A stretch of DNA of 64,000 bases from Flavobacteriaceae bacterium R38 (GTDB lineage: Bacteria; Bacteroidota; Bacteroidia; Flavobacteriales; Flavobacteriaceae): NCBI GenBank assembly GCA_009901575.1, contig WXYP01000004.1, positions 1 to 64,000 of the forward strand, given 5' to 3'. The stretch's first letter is position 1; each line of letters opens with the position of its first letter. The position numbers and the translations under genes are program-made. Under the pieces are notes generated by a model. The model made no database searches and was not told the origin of the DNA. It saw only the letters and a list, made by a program, of their open reading frames with translations. Below, piece after piece: positions 19,211 to 28,121 of the stretch.

Positions 19211-20725
19211 TTAAAGTGTATCTATAGCTTTGCTAATTCTAGAAACAGTTTCTTCCTTTCCTATAAGTGCCATAATATCAAAAATATGAGCTCCTTTTAG
19301 AGACCCTACAAGTGATAAGCGTAGAGGTGCCATGATTTTTCCAAAACCAAGTTCTTTATCTGTAATCCATTGCTTTACAACACTCTCAATACTTTGCGAT
19401 GAATAATCTTCAATATTATTAATAACAGAAATTAACTCTTCCATTAATGTTGAGGTGTCTTCTTTCCATTGTTTTTTGGAAGCTTTTTCATCATAAGATG
19501 TTGGAGAATGAAAGAAATAATCACTTAATGTTAAGAAATCTGAAATGAAAGTCGCTCTCTCTTTAAGCAGTGAAATAATTTTAGTCAATCTATCCATTGA
19601 TACATCTGTTCCTTTGGATTTAAGAATCTGACTAAAACTATTGGCTAATTCAGCATCGGTTTTTTGCTGTAAATAATGATGATTGTACCACTTTATTTTT
19701 TCAGGATCGAACCTTGCTCCCGATTTATTAACTCTTTCAATTTCAAATGATTGAATTAATTCATTTAAACTAAAAGTTTCCTGATCTGTACCAGGATTCC
19801 AACCTAGGAATGCCAGGAAGTTAATAACAGCTTCTTGAAAGTACCCATCTTCCCGATATCCACGTGAAACATCGTTTGTTTTTGGATCTTTCCATTCCAG
19901 AGGAAATACCGGGAAACCAAATTTGTCACCATCACGTTTGCTTAACTTTCCGTTTCCGGTTGGTTTAAGGATTAATGGAAGATGCGCAAATTGTGGCGCT
20001 TCCCATTGAAGTGCTTTGTATAAAAGAACATGCAATGCCAGTGAAGGAAGCCATTCTTCTCCCCTGATTACATGAGAAATTTCCATTAAATGATCATCAA
20101 CAATATTTGCTAAATGATAAGTTGGCATGCCATCGCTTTTAAAAAGGACCTTATCGTCCAGAATATTGGTGTCGATAGTTATTTGCCCCCTGATGAGGTC
20201 ATGAAATACAAGCTGTTCATTTTCCGGGCATTTAAATCGTATTGAATATGCTTCTCTAGCTTCAATTTTTGAAGTTACTTCACTTTCAGAAAGGGATAGA
20301 GAATTTTTTAGCTTTAAGCGATTATGCCAGTTGTAAATAAATGTTTTGCCTTTTGCTTCGTGATCTTTACGATGTGCATCCAGTTCTTCAGGAGTGTCAA
20401 ATGCATAATAAGCAAAACCTTTTTCAATTAACTGATCAACATATTGCTTGTATAAGTGTTTTCTTTCACTCTGACGATATGGTCCGTAACCTCCATCTTT
20501 TCCAGGACCTTCGTCAAAAGGTATTCCGCACCAATCCAAAGAATTTACAATGTAATCTTCTGCACCTTCAACATACCTTTTTTGATCGGTATCTTCAATT
20601 CTTAAAATAAAATCACCCCCGTTTTTTTTAGCGAAAAGGTAATTAAACAATGCTGTACGTACACCGCCTATATGTAAAGGTCCGGTTGGACTGGGAGCAA
20701 AACGAACACGAATTTTCTTTGTCAT
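19211..20725 (-). CDS. gltX: Glutamyl-tRNA synthetase
   Basis: Class I synthetase that charges tRNA-Glu. The HIGH-type signature is PSPTGPLHIGG (residues 11-21) and the KMSKS loop is KLSKRDG (about residue 260). I chose ATG at 20725, giving 504 residues beginning MTKKIRVRFAPSPTG, the usual family start. An in-frame TTG six codons upstream (20743) overlaps the -7 promoter box at 20741-20748, so it is unlikely to be translated. The alkB-like gene lies 45 bp upstream on the same strand, and an SPFH gene follows. The length is normal. Confidence 0.95.
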   Translation of the reverse strand: MTKKIRVRFAPSPTGPLHIGGVRTALFNYLFAKKNGGDFILRIEDTDQKRYVEGAEDYIVNSLDWCGIPFDEGPGKDGGYGPYRQSERKHLYKQYVDQLIEKGFAYYAFDTPEELDAHRKDHEAKGKTFIYNWHNRLKLKNSLSLSESEVTSKIEAREAYSIRFKCPENEQLVFHDLIRGQITIDTNILDDKVLFKSDGMPTYHLANIVDDHLMEISHVIRGEEWLPSLALHVLLYKALQWEAPQFAHLPLILKPTGNGKLSKRDGDKFGFPVFPLEWKDPKTNDVSRGYREDGYFQEAVINFLAFLGWNPGTDQETFSLNELIQSFEIERVNKSGARFDPEKIKWYNHHYLQQKTDAELANSFSQILKSKGTDVSMDRLTKIISLLKERATFISDFLTLSDYFFHSPTSYDEKASKKQWKEDTSTLMEELISVINNIEDYSSQSIESVVKQWITDKELGFGKIMAPLRLSLVGSLKGAHIFDIMALIGKEETVSRISKAIDTL

Positions 20726-20740
20726 TGATGGAATTTTCGC

Positions 20741-20748
20741 CAAAGATA
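20741..20748 (-). promoter_or_regulatory. gltX promoter -7 box
   Basis: TATCTTTG on the minus strand fits TAnnTTTG. It lies about 16 bp upstream of the ATG at 20725, implying a very short leader, and it helps decide the start codon. Confidence 0.55.
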
Positions 20749-20769
20749 CAATCCGTAGTGAAAAAAAAC

Positions 20770-21816
20770 CTATAAAGTTGGTTTCATTTTTTCAGGAATG
20801 TGCTTGTTCATTATCCTAAACCAAAGCGGAGGAATCAAAGACATTACCATGGAAGTAGGATACCCATAAGGCATCTGCGGACTGATATCGTGATAATCCA
20901 ATAATTGATATTTTTTATTAGACTTGTAATGATGATCACTATGTCGGGTTAATTCATAGAGAACAACCCTCCCCATTAAATGATTTGAATTCCAGGAATG
21001 AATTTCCTGAACCCGTTCATACCTTCCCGAAGGTAGTTTGTTTCGTATGAGTCCGTAATGTTCAATATAGTTGATACTTTCAAGCAAAAGAAAACCAACG
21101 ATTGCGCACGAAATAGCAAATAAAAGTCCGATAGAACCAAATGCAATAAAAGTCATCATCAAGTAAACTATCTGGATAAAAAGATACCAAAGCATATCAT
21201 TTTTAAGTGAGAACGCCGAAGTATTATTTTTTTTAAGTAATTTATTTTGAATTTTCCAAGCACTCAAATATTGACGCGTAACAGAACTAAACCAAAAGGA
21301 GTATACAGATTGATTGTATCTTGCTGTTGCAGGATCTTCTTTAGTAGCAGCATTTAAATGATGTCCGTAATTATGTTCAATATAAAAATGCATATACAAT
21401 GAAGGTAATAACAGCAATTTAGCAAGAAATTGTTCAATTTTACTGGATCGATGTCCTAATTCATGTGCCACGTTTATTCCGTTAGCACCCAAAACAATGC
21501 CTGTTGAAATCGCCAATCCAATAAGTTCATAATTGCTGTAGTTATTACTTGAAATGTTAATCAATGTATATATTAAAATTCCAAATACGACAAAGACATT
21601 CATATACAGCATCCAGTCAAATATAGATTGCTTTATTTTCTCTTCAGATTGTTCTGTTGTCAAATTTGAAGCGTCTTGAGGAAGTAAAAGATCCAGAACC
21701 GGGATTATTACAAAGACATAGAAAGGTGTCAAAAAGACAAAAACCCCTCTTAGATAAAGTGAGATAATTGCAATAATAGGTATTGAATAAGCTAATAAAT
21801 ACTTTAAGTCCTTCAT
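20770..21816 (-). CDS. AlkB-like integral-membrane di-iron alkane/fatty-acid hydroxylase
   Basis: The 348-residue polytopic membrane protein carries the histidine boxes of the AlkB branch of membrane-bound hydroxylases: HELGHR (about 116), HNYGHHLN (about 150), NYIEHYG (about 245) and LTRHSDHHYKSNK (about 290). Six hydrophobic helices surround them. Family members use a di-iron centre, rubredoxin and O2 to oxidise the end of alkanes or related acyl chains. No rubredoxin gene is nearby, so the electron donor must be elsewhere. The start ATG is preceded by a -7 box. The family is well supported; whether the substrate is an alkane is not shown. Confidence 0.88.
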   Translation of the reverse strand: MKDLKYLLAYSIPIIAIISLYLRGVFVFLTPFYVFVIIPVLDLLLPQDASNLTTEQSEEKIKQSIFDWMLYMNVFVVFGILIYTLINISSNNYSNYELIGLAISTGIVLGANGINVAHELGHRSSKIEQFLAKLLLLPSLYMHFYIEHNYGHHLNAATKEDPATARYNQSVYSFWFSSVTRQYLSAWKIQNKLLKKNNTSAFSLKNDMLWYLFIQIVYLMMTFIAFGSIGLLFAISCAIVGFLLLESINYIEHYGLIRNKLPSGRYERVQEIHSWNSNHLMGRVVLYELTRHSDHHYKSNKKYQLLDYHDISPQMPYGYPTSMVMSLIPPLWFRIMNKHIPEKMKPTL

Positions 21817-21843
21817 TTTAAAGCAATTTTAACAACATGTTAT

Positions 21844-21851
21844 CAAATTTA
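21844..21851 (-). promoter_or_regulatory. Promoter -7 box of the AlkB-like gene
   Basis: TAAATTTG on the minus strand fits TAnnTTTG and lies 28 bp upstream of the ATG at 21816, in the short divergent spacer before the DUF4175 gene. Confidence 0.5.
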
Positions 21852-21909
21852 ATGAAAACGACTTAAAAATAAAATTGTAGTTTTATCTGTTATTGCTATA
21901 TATAAAAAG

Positions 21910-24900
21910 ATGCCAGACGTGAATAGTTTTTCTACAATCAAGACGAAACTTGAAAAGTTTATTAAAAAATATTACTTCAATGAACTCATTAAAGGAGCGA
22001 TATTATTTTTTAGTATAGGTCTTTTGTATTTCCTGGCTACAATCTTTATTGAACAATTTTTATGGTTAGGTAAAACAGGGAGAACCATTTTATTTTGGTT
22101 ATTTGTCACTGTAGAAATAGGACTTCTGGTCAAGTTTATTTTTATTCCGCTGGCTAAACTATTCAATTTAAAAAAAGGAATAGGTTACAAAGAAGCTTCC
22201 TTAATTATAGGAAGTCATTTTCCAGAAGTTGATGACAAACTAATTAATATTCTTCAGCTGTCTGAAGATAATACCGAATCTGAATTGTTGTTGGCAAGTA
22301 TTGAGCAAAAGTCAACAAAAATTCAACCCATTCCATTCCATCTGGCCATTAATTTCAAGAAAAATACGAAGTATTTGAAATATGCCTTGATCCCATTAGC
22401 AATTTTACTGATTGTTTTTATAACTGGAAATTCAACTATTTTTTCGAATAGTTACAAAAGAGTAGTCAATTATAATACGGCATACACACCACCAGCCCCT
22501 TTTGAATTTTTAGTTGTCAATAATGAGATGACAGCAATAGAGAATAAACCGTTTGATCTTTATATCAAAACCGTTGGAGATGTCATTCCGGAAGAGATTG
22601 AGATTCATATCGGTAACGAAAATTATTTTTTACAAAATACAGGTAGTAATAACTTTAAATATAGTATTGGGAATACCGATTCTTCATTCGAATTTTATTT
22701 GTCTGGAAACGGAGTAAGATCTGAAGATTATAAGGTGAATGTAGTTAAAGTTCCTACGCTTGTAAATTTTGAAATGATTTTAGATTATCCTTCTTATACA
22801 AAAAAGAAAGATGAAGTTTTAAAGAGTACCGGTAACGCTACAATTCCTGAAGGAACTTCAATTAACTGGAGAATAGACACAAAAGAAACCGAACAAGTAG
22901 AATTGTTGCTCAAGGATACTGTTTTCAATTTTAATGCTGACGAAAATATGTTTTCGTTCTCAAAAAAATTATATAACGATTTAGATTATGAGATTGGGAC
23001 AAGTAATGACGAACTTAAAAGATATGAACGATTAGGTTTTTCTATAGATGTGGTTAAGGATGCTTTTCCGGATATAGAAGTGATGTCCAGAAAAGATTCA
23101 TTATCTGCAGATGGTACTTTGTTTTTCTTAGGCGAATTATCTGATGATTACGGGTTGCAAGATCTGAAAGTAATTTATTATGAAGAAAATTCAGAAGAAG
23201 AAAAAAATGAGAAAGCAATACCAATTGAAAAATCAATTTATGATCAGTTTACATATGCCTTCCCTAGTGATCTTCCTTTGAAAGAAGGCGTTAACTATGA
23301 GTTTTATTTTGAAGTAACAGATAATGATGCTATTCATGGTGGGAAAAAGACAAAAAGCCAAACTTTTAATTACCGTAAACTAACGACATCTGAACTCGAA
23401 CAAGAACAATTAAGAAAACAAAACGAAACCATCTCCGGGATAGATAATTCTTTGGATAAACTAAAAGAACAACAAAAAGAACTACAAGAACTTTCTAAAA
23501 CGCAAAAAGAAAAAAGAGAACTTAATTTCAATGATAAAAAGAAGCTCCAAAACTTTTTCCAGCGTCAAAAGCAACAAGAACAATTGATGCAAAACTTTAC
23601 CAAAGAATTGCAGGAAAATTTAAAAGATTTTCAAAAAGAAGAGGAAGATGATGAATATAAAAAACTATTAGAAGAGCGCCTCGAAAGAGAACAAAAAGAA
23701 CTCGAAAAAAATGAGAAGCTTTTAGAAGAACTAGAAAAGATAACAGATAAATTAAGTAAGGAAGAACTAGCGAGAAAAATTGAACAATTAGCCAAACAAC
23801 AACAAAATAGTAAAAGAAATCTTGAACAGGTTTTAGAGCTTACTAAAAGATATTATGTATCAGCAAAAGCATCAAAGATTCAAAAAGATTTAGAAGAATT
23901 AGCAAAAAAACAAGAAGAGCTTTCTGAAAAAAGTAAAGAAGAGAATAATAAAGAAGCCCAGGATAATCTCAACAAACAATTTGATGAACTAAAAAAAGAT
24001 CTTGAAGAACTGGAGAAATCAAATGAAGAATTAAAAAAACCAATGGAGCTGGAAAGAGATGAAGAAACAGAAAAACAAATTTCTAAAGAACAAGAGGAGG
24101 CTTCAGAAAATTTAGAAAAAGAAGAGCAATCTGGAAATCAACAAGAGCAAGATCAACAAAAAAATAAGGCAAAAAAGAATCAAAAGAATGCTGCAAAAAA
24201 GATTAAGCAATTAAGCGAACAATTGCAACAGCAAATTCAGCAAGGTGGCCAGGAAGGAGAATCTGAAGATGCAGAAACATTGCGCCAAATTCTTGATAAT
24301 TTGGTATTGTTTTCTTTTGATGAAGAAAGAGTTTTAAATAAGTTTTCAGAAATAGATAATTCAAACGCATCATTTGCAAGAGAATTGAGAAAACAAAACG
24401 ACTTAAGAGATTTATTCAAGCACGTAGACGATAGCCTTTTTGCTTTGTCTTTAAGAAGACCGGAAATATCAGAAGAAGTGAACAAAAATATCACAGATGT
24501 TTATTTCAATATAGATAAAGCTCTAGAACGGTTAGCTGAAAATAGAATAGGTCAGGGAGTCGCCAGTCAGCAATATGCATTAACAGCCGCAAATAACCTT
24601 GCAGATTTTTTAAGCAATGTGCTTGATAATCTACAACAAAATATGAGCAGTGGTAAAGGAAAAAGTAAAGGACAAGGATTTCAATTACCGGATATCATCC
24701 AAAGTCAGGAACAAATTAATCAACAATTTAAGGAAGGCTTAGATAAAAAAGAAGGAGGTAAAGAAAAAGGAAAAGGAGAGAAAGAAGGAGAGGGCAAAGA
24801 TGGTGAGAATGGAAAAAATGGAGAAAAAGGAGGAGAGCAAAATGGAAAAGATGGTCAAGGTTCGCAAGGACAAGGAGAAGAAGGCTTGTCCCAGGAATTA

Positions 24901-25302
24901 TATGAAATATTTAAGCAACAACAACAATTGCGTTTAGCATTAGAACAACAATTAAAAGATAAGCTAGGTAGAGGTGAGAAAGGGAATGAAGATCGATTGT
25001 TAAGAGAAGTCGAACAAATTGAGAGCGAACTTCTTGAAAGAGGATTCAATGAAAGAACACTCCAAAGATTAACGCGTTTAAAACATCAGCTACTAAAACT
25101 GGAAGAAGCAAGCTTTCAACAAGGAGAAAAGAAAGAAAGAGAAAGCAAAACAAATACAAAAGAATATAGAAATAACGCTATAAATCAAGAACTTAATATC
25201 AAACAATATTTTAATCAGGTTGAAATATTAAACAGACAAGTATTACCTTTGCGCCAAATTTATAAAAAGAAAGTGCAGACTTATTTTAAAGGTAATGATT
25301 AA
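21910..25302 (+). CDS. DUF4175-like large membrane-anchored coiled-coil protein
   Basis: The 1130-residue product has three hydrophobic helices near the N-terminus (about residues 25-48, 55-80 and 155-172). A beta-rich region follows (about 190-480). A very long Glu/Lys/Gln-rich coiled coil runs from about 495 to 800, then a low-complexity Gly/Lys/Glu stretch at about 915-965 and a final helical tail. This fits the DUF4175-type proteins common in Bacteroidetes; their function is unknown. It heads an operon: its last 8 bases overlap ybeY, followed closely by mnmG. The extreme charge points to an envelope scaffold, but that is inference. Confidence 0.75.
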   Translation: MPDVNSFSTIKTKLEKFIKKYYFNELIKGAILFFSIGLLYFLATIFIEQFLWLGKTGRTILFWLFVTVEIGLLVKFIFIPLAKLFNLKKGIGYKEASLIIGSHFPEVDDKLINILQLSEDNTESELLLASIEQKSTKIQPIPFHLAINFKKNTKYLKYALIPLAILLIVFITGNSTIFSNSYKRVVNYNTAYTPPAPFEFLVVNNEMTAIENKPFDLYIKTVGDVIPEEIEIHIGNENYFLQNTGSNNFKYSIGNTDSSFEFYLSGNGVRSEDYKVNVVKVPTLVNFEMILDYPSYTKKKDEVLKSTGNATIPEGTSINWRIDTKETEQVELLLKDTVFNFNADENMFSFSKKLYNDLDYEIGTSNDELKRYERLGFSIDVVKDAFPDIEVMSRKDSLSADGTLFFLGELSDDYGLQDLKVIYYEENSEEEKNEKAIPIEKSIYDQFTYAFPSDLPLKEGVNYEFYFEVTDNDAIHGGKKTKSQTFNYRKLTTSELEQEQLRKQNETISGIDNSLDKLKEQQKELQELSKTQKEKRELNFNDKKKLQNFFQRQKQQEQLMQNFTKELQENLKDFQKEEEDDEYKKLLEERLEREQKELEKNEKLLEELEKITDKLSKEELARKIEQLAKQQQNSKRNLEQVLELTKRYYVSAKASKIQKDLEELAKKQEELSEKSKEENNKEAQDNLNKQFDELKKDLEELEKSNEELKKPMELERDEETEKQISKEQEEASENLEKEEQSGNQQEQDQQKNKAKKNQKNAAKKIKQLSEQLQQQIQQGGQEGESEDAETLRQILDNLVLFSFDEERVLNKFSEIDNSNASFARELRKQNDLRDLFKHVDDSLFALSLRRPEISEEVNKNITDVYFNIDKALERLAENRIGQGVASQQYALTAANNLADFLSNVLDNLQQNMSSGKGKSKGQGFQLPDIIQSQEQINQQFKEGLDKKEGGKEKGKGEKEGEGKDGENGKNGEKGGEQNGKDGQGSQGQGEEGLSQELYEIFKQQQQLRLALEQQLKDKLGRGEKGNEDRLLREVEQIESELLERGFNERTLQRLTRLKHQLLKLEEASFQQGEKKERESKTNTKEYRNNAINQELNIKQYFNQVEILNRQVLPLRQIYKKKVQTYFKGND

Positions 25303-25714
25303 CTTCCACTATGAGACTGATTTTAGTTTAGAAAATGAGAAGCTATATGCTGAAACAATTTCGAGAGTAATTATTTCAGAAAATAATGATGAAGGAGAAA
25401 TCAATTTTATTTTTTGTGATGATGATTACCTCCTAGAAATTAATCAAAAATATCTTGATCACGATACTTATACAGATATCATAAGCTTCGATTACTCTGA
25501 AGGAAAAATACTACAAGGAGATATTTTCATATCCATTGAGAGAGTTAAAGAAAATGCGAAAACCTATCAAGTCACATTTGAAAAAGAATTGAGAAGAGTG
25601 ATAGTGCATGGCATCTTACATTACTGTGGATACAAAGATAAGTCTGAAGATGATGTAGCGTTGATGAGGAGTAAAGAGGATGAAAAAATTAAAATGTTCC
25701 ACGTGGAACAATAG
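25295..25714 (+). CDS. ybeY: Endoribonuclease/rRNA maturation factor YbeY
   Basis: The 139-residue metalloprotein is involved in 16S rRNA 3'-end maturation and ribosome quality control. The core motif is HGILHYCGYKD (about residues 109-119), preceded by the LLEINQKYLDHDTYTDIISFDYSE region typical of the family. In E. coli the zinc site is His-x3-His-x5-His; here the third position is Asp. The gene overlaps the DUF4175 gene by 8 bp and ends 3 bp before mnmG. Its last codons, MFHVEQ, are written by the parS-type palindrome at 25695-25710. Confidence 0.92.
   Translation: MINFHYETDFSLENEKLYAETISRVIISENNDEGEINFIFCDDDYLLEINQKYLDHDTYTDIISFDYSEGKILQGDIFISIERVKENAKTYQVTFEKELRRVIVHGILHYCGYKDKSEDDVALMRSKEDEKIKMFHVEQ
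25695..25710. promoter_or_regulatory. parS-type ParB-binding palindrome
   Basis: TGTTCCACGTGGAACA is a perfect 16-bp palindrome. It differs from the B. subtilis-type parS (TGTTTCACGTGAAACA) only by the symmetrical C/G pair and keeps the CACGTG core. It lies across the 3' end of ybeY, just before mnmG. ParB (Spo0J) binding here would seed a partition complex. Confidence 0.85.
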
Positions 25715-25717
25715 AAT

Positions 25718-27589
25718 ATGTTTGATAAAGAATACGATGTAATAGTGGTTGGTGCCGGGCACGCTGGTTCTGAGGCTGCAGCAGCGGCTGCAAATATGGG
25801 ATCAAAGACATTGTTGATTACAATGAATTTGCAAAATATAGCACAGATGTCTTGTAATCCTGCAATGGGTGGAATTGCAAAAGGACAAATAGTAAGAGAG
25901 ATTGATGCGTTAGGTGGGTATAGCGGAATTGTTTCTGATAAAACTGCTATTCAATTTAAGATGCTGAATAAATCTAAAGGCCCTGCAATGTGGAGTCCAA
26001 GAGTTCAAAGTGACAGAATGCGCTTTGCAGAAACCTGGAGATTGATGTTGGAACAAACTCCTAATCTTGATTTTTACCAGGAAATGGTTTCTGGATTACT
26101 TGTTGAAAATGGAAAAATCAAGGGAGTAAAAACATCGTTAGGAATTGAAGTATTTGCAAAGACAGTTGTCCTCACAAACGGAACTTTTTTAAATGGTTTA
26201 ATTCATATTGGAGAGAAACAATTTGGTGGGGGTAGAGCAGGAGAAAAAGCTTCAACTGGAATTACTGAAGACTTGGTTGATTTTGGATTTGATTCGGGAA
26301 GAATGAAAACCGGAACTCCTCCAAGGGTAGATGGAAGATCGTTGGATTATTCTAAAATGAATGAAGAACCCGGAGACGTTAATCCGGATAAATTTTCATA
26401 TTCAGATGTGACATCACCTTTAAAAGAACAAAGGTCGTGTTATATGACGTACACGAATTTAGATGTTCATAATTTGCTTCGGGAAGGCTTTGATAGATCT
26501 CCAATGTTTAATGGAAGAATTAAAAGTATAGGACCGAGATATTGCCCTTCTATTGAAGATAAAATAAATCGTTTTGCAGATAAAGACAGGCATCAGATTT
26601 TCGTTGAGCCTGAAGGCTGGAATACCGTTGAGGTTTATGTGAACGGCTTTTCAACTTCTTTGCCAGAGGATATTCAATTTAAAGCTTTAAGGTCTGTTAG
26701 AGGATTTGAAAATGTCAAATTTTTTAGACCGGGTTATGCGATAGAATATGATTACTTTCCGCCAACACAATTAAAGCATACGTTAGAAACAAAATTGATA
26801 GAAGGACTTTATTTTGCCGGACAAATTAATGGGACAACAGGATATGAAGAAGCGGCGTCTCAAGGCCTAATGGCAGGAATGAATGCCAGTTTAAAAATAC
26901 AGGAAAAAGATCCGTTTATATTAAAAAGAAACGAAGCTTATATAGGAGTTTTAATTGACGATTTAATTACAAAAGGAACAGAAGAACCATATCGAATGTT
27001 TACTTCTCGGGCAGAATACAGAACGTTATTGAGACAAGATAATGCAGATTTAAGACTGACTCCAATTTCTTATGAACTAGGTTTAGCTAAAGAAGAAAGG
27101 CTTAGAAGAATGGAAAAGAAGAGAGAACAATCTGAATCTTTTATCCATTTTTTTAAAGAAACGAGTATCAAACCTGAAGATGCAAATCCCATTTTAGAAG
27201 AAATAAATTCATCTCCAATGAAGCAATCTGATAAAATGTTTAAAGTATTTTCCAGGCCAAATGTAACCCTTGAAGCTTTAAAAAATGTTCCTTCTGTTTC
27301 AAATTATATCCAAGAAAATAAATTGGATAAAGAAGTTTTAGAGCTCACCGAAATTGAAATTAAATATGCCGGTTATATAGAAAAAGAAAAGAATAACGCA
27401 GATAAATTAAGCAGGCTGGAAGGGATAAGAATTCCCGATAATTTTGATTACGATAAGCTGAAGTCTTTGTCTTATGAAGCGAAAGAAAAACTGAAAAGTA
27501 TCAGGCCGATAAGCCTATCTCAAGCATCAAGAATTAGTGGTGTTTCTCCAAGCGACATTAGTGTAATGTTAGTTTATATGGGGAGGTAA
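25718..27589 (+). CDS. mnmG: tRNA U34 5-carboxymethylaminomethyl modification enzyme MnmG (GidA)
   Basis: The 623-residue FAD protein works with MnmE to modify the wobble uridine (xm5U34) of several tRNAs. Visible are the FAD-binding VVGAGHAGSEAAAAAANMG (about residues 9-27), MSCNPAMGGIAKG (about 44-56), GPRYCPSIEDKI (about 271-282), and FAGQINGTTGYEEAASQG (about 367-384). The C-terminal helical domain ends SGVSPSDISVMLVYMGR. Length and motifs are normal. It is in an operon with DUF4175 and ybeY and lies between two parS-type sites. mnmG often sits near the replication origin in bacteria. Confidence 0.97.
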   Translation: MFDKEYDVIVVGAGHAGSEAAAAAANMGSKTLLITMNLQNIAQMSCNPAMGGIAKGQIVREIDALGGYSGIVSDKTAIQFKMLNKSKGPAMWSPRVQSDRMRFAETWRLMLEQTPNLDFYQEMVSGLLVENGKIKGVKTSLGIEVFAKTVVLTNGTFLNGLIHIGEKQFGGGRAGEKASTGITEDLVDFGFDSGRMKTGTPPRVDGRSLDYSKMNEEPGDVNPDKFSYSDVTSPLKEQRSCYMTYTNLDVHNLLREGFDRSPMFNGRIKSIGPRYCPSIEDKINRFADKDRHQIFVEPEGWNTVEVYVNGFSTSLPEDIQFKALRSVRGFENVKFFRPGYAIEYDYFPPTQLKHTLETKLIEGLYFAGQINGTTGYEEAASQGLMAGMNASLKIQEKDPFILKRNEAYIGVLIDDLITKGTEEPYRMFTSRAEYRTLLRQDNADLRLTPISYELGLAKEERLRRMEKKREQSESFIHFFKETSIKPEDANPILEEINSSPMKQSDKMFKVFSRPNVTLEALKNVPSVSNYIQENKLDKEVLELTEIEIKYAGYIEKEKNNADKLSRLEGIRIPDNFDYDKLKSLSYEAKEKLKSIRPISLSQASRISGVSPSDISVMLVYMGR

Positions 27590-27592
27590 TTT

Positions 27593-28060
27593 ATGAATAG
27601 TATTGCGTTTAAAAAACATCGATCAGCCAGAGCATGGTATATAGGAGGGTCTGTTTCAATACTTGGTTTATTAGGATGGGGTAATTGGAATCAGGTAATT
27701 ATTTTAGGACTATTAGGTGTTTTAATCGTAGCTTTTGGTAGTCATTATATAATCACTTCAGATTATAATAATAAACATTGTTACAGTTTTTTTGGAATCA
27801 CTTTTTTGAAGAAAAGATTAGAGATTATTTATCCGGATTATATTTCAATTTTTACCATTAACGAAAAGAGAAGTAATGAATATGGACCTGTTTCTGCATT
27901 AGGCTCTATAAGTAAAGACGCTTTCTTTTTCTTGAGAATTTTTAAAGAAAACAAACATTTTACACTATACAAATCTAACGATTATCATAAAGTATTAAGC
28001 AAAGGAAATGAGCTGAAAGCGATGCTAAAAATTGAGTTAATAGATAAGATAAAAAAATAA
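27593..28060 (+). CDS. Small membrane protein of unknown function
   Basis: The 155-residue product begins 3 bp after the mnmG stop. Two hydrophobic helices (about residues 15-30 and 32-54) are followed by a soluble, beta-strand-rich region (about 58-140: HCYSFFGITFLKKRLEIIYPDYISIF). This resembles PH-like domains of small bacterial membrane proteins, but I do not recognise a family. The stop codon is immediately followed by a parS-type site. It is probably co-transcribed with mnmG. Confidence 0.65.
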   Translation: MNSIAFKKHRSARAWYIGGSVSILGLLGWGNWNQVIILGLLGVLIVAFGSHYIITSDYNNKHCYSFFGITFLKKRLEIIYPDYISIFTINEKRSNEYGPVSALGSISKDAFFFLRIFKENKHFTLYKSNDYHKVLSKGNELKAMLKIELIDKIKK

Positions 28061-28076
28061 TGTTCCACGTGGAACG
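28061..28076. promoter_or_regulatory. Second parS-type ParB-binding site
   Basis: TGTTCCACGTGGAACG matches the palindrome at 25695 in 15 of 16 positions, including the whole inner 14 bp. It begins right after the stop codon of the 155-residue gene, 2.37 kb from the first site. Confidence 0.82.
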
Positions 28077-28121
28077 TATTGCTTGACGATTTAAAAAAAG
28101 TTTAAAATATTTAATTCTGGT

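Noticed and set aside
19856-19871. ATATCCACGTGAAACA inside gltX as another parS site
   Set aside because: Three of the outer left positions differ from the consensus; with only the right half-site intact a chance match is likely.
20726-20743. TTG start for gltX six codons upstream
   Set aside because: It overlaps the -7 promoter box; the ATG at 20725 gives the usual N-terminus.
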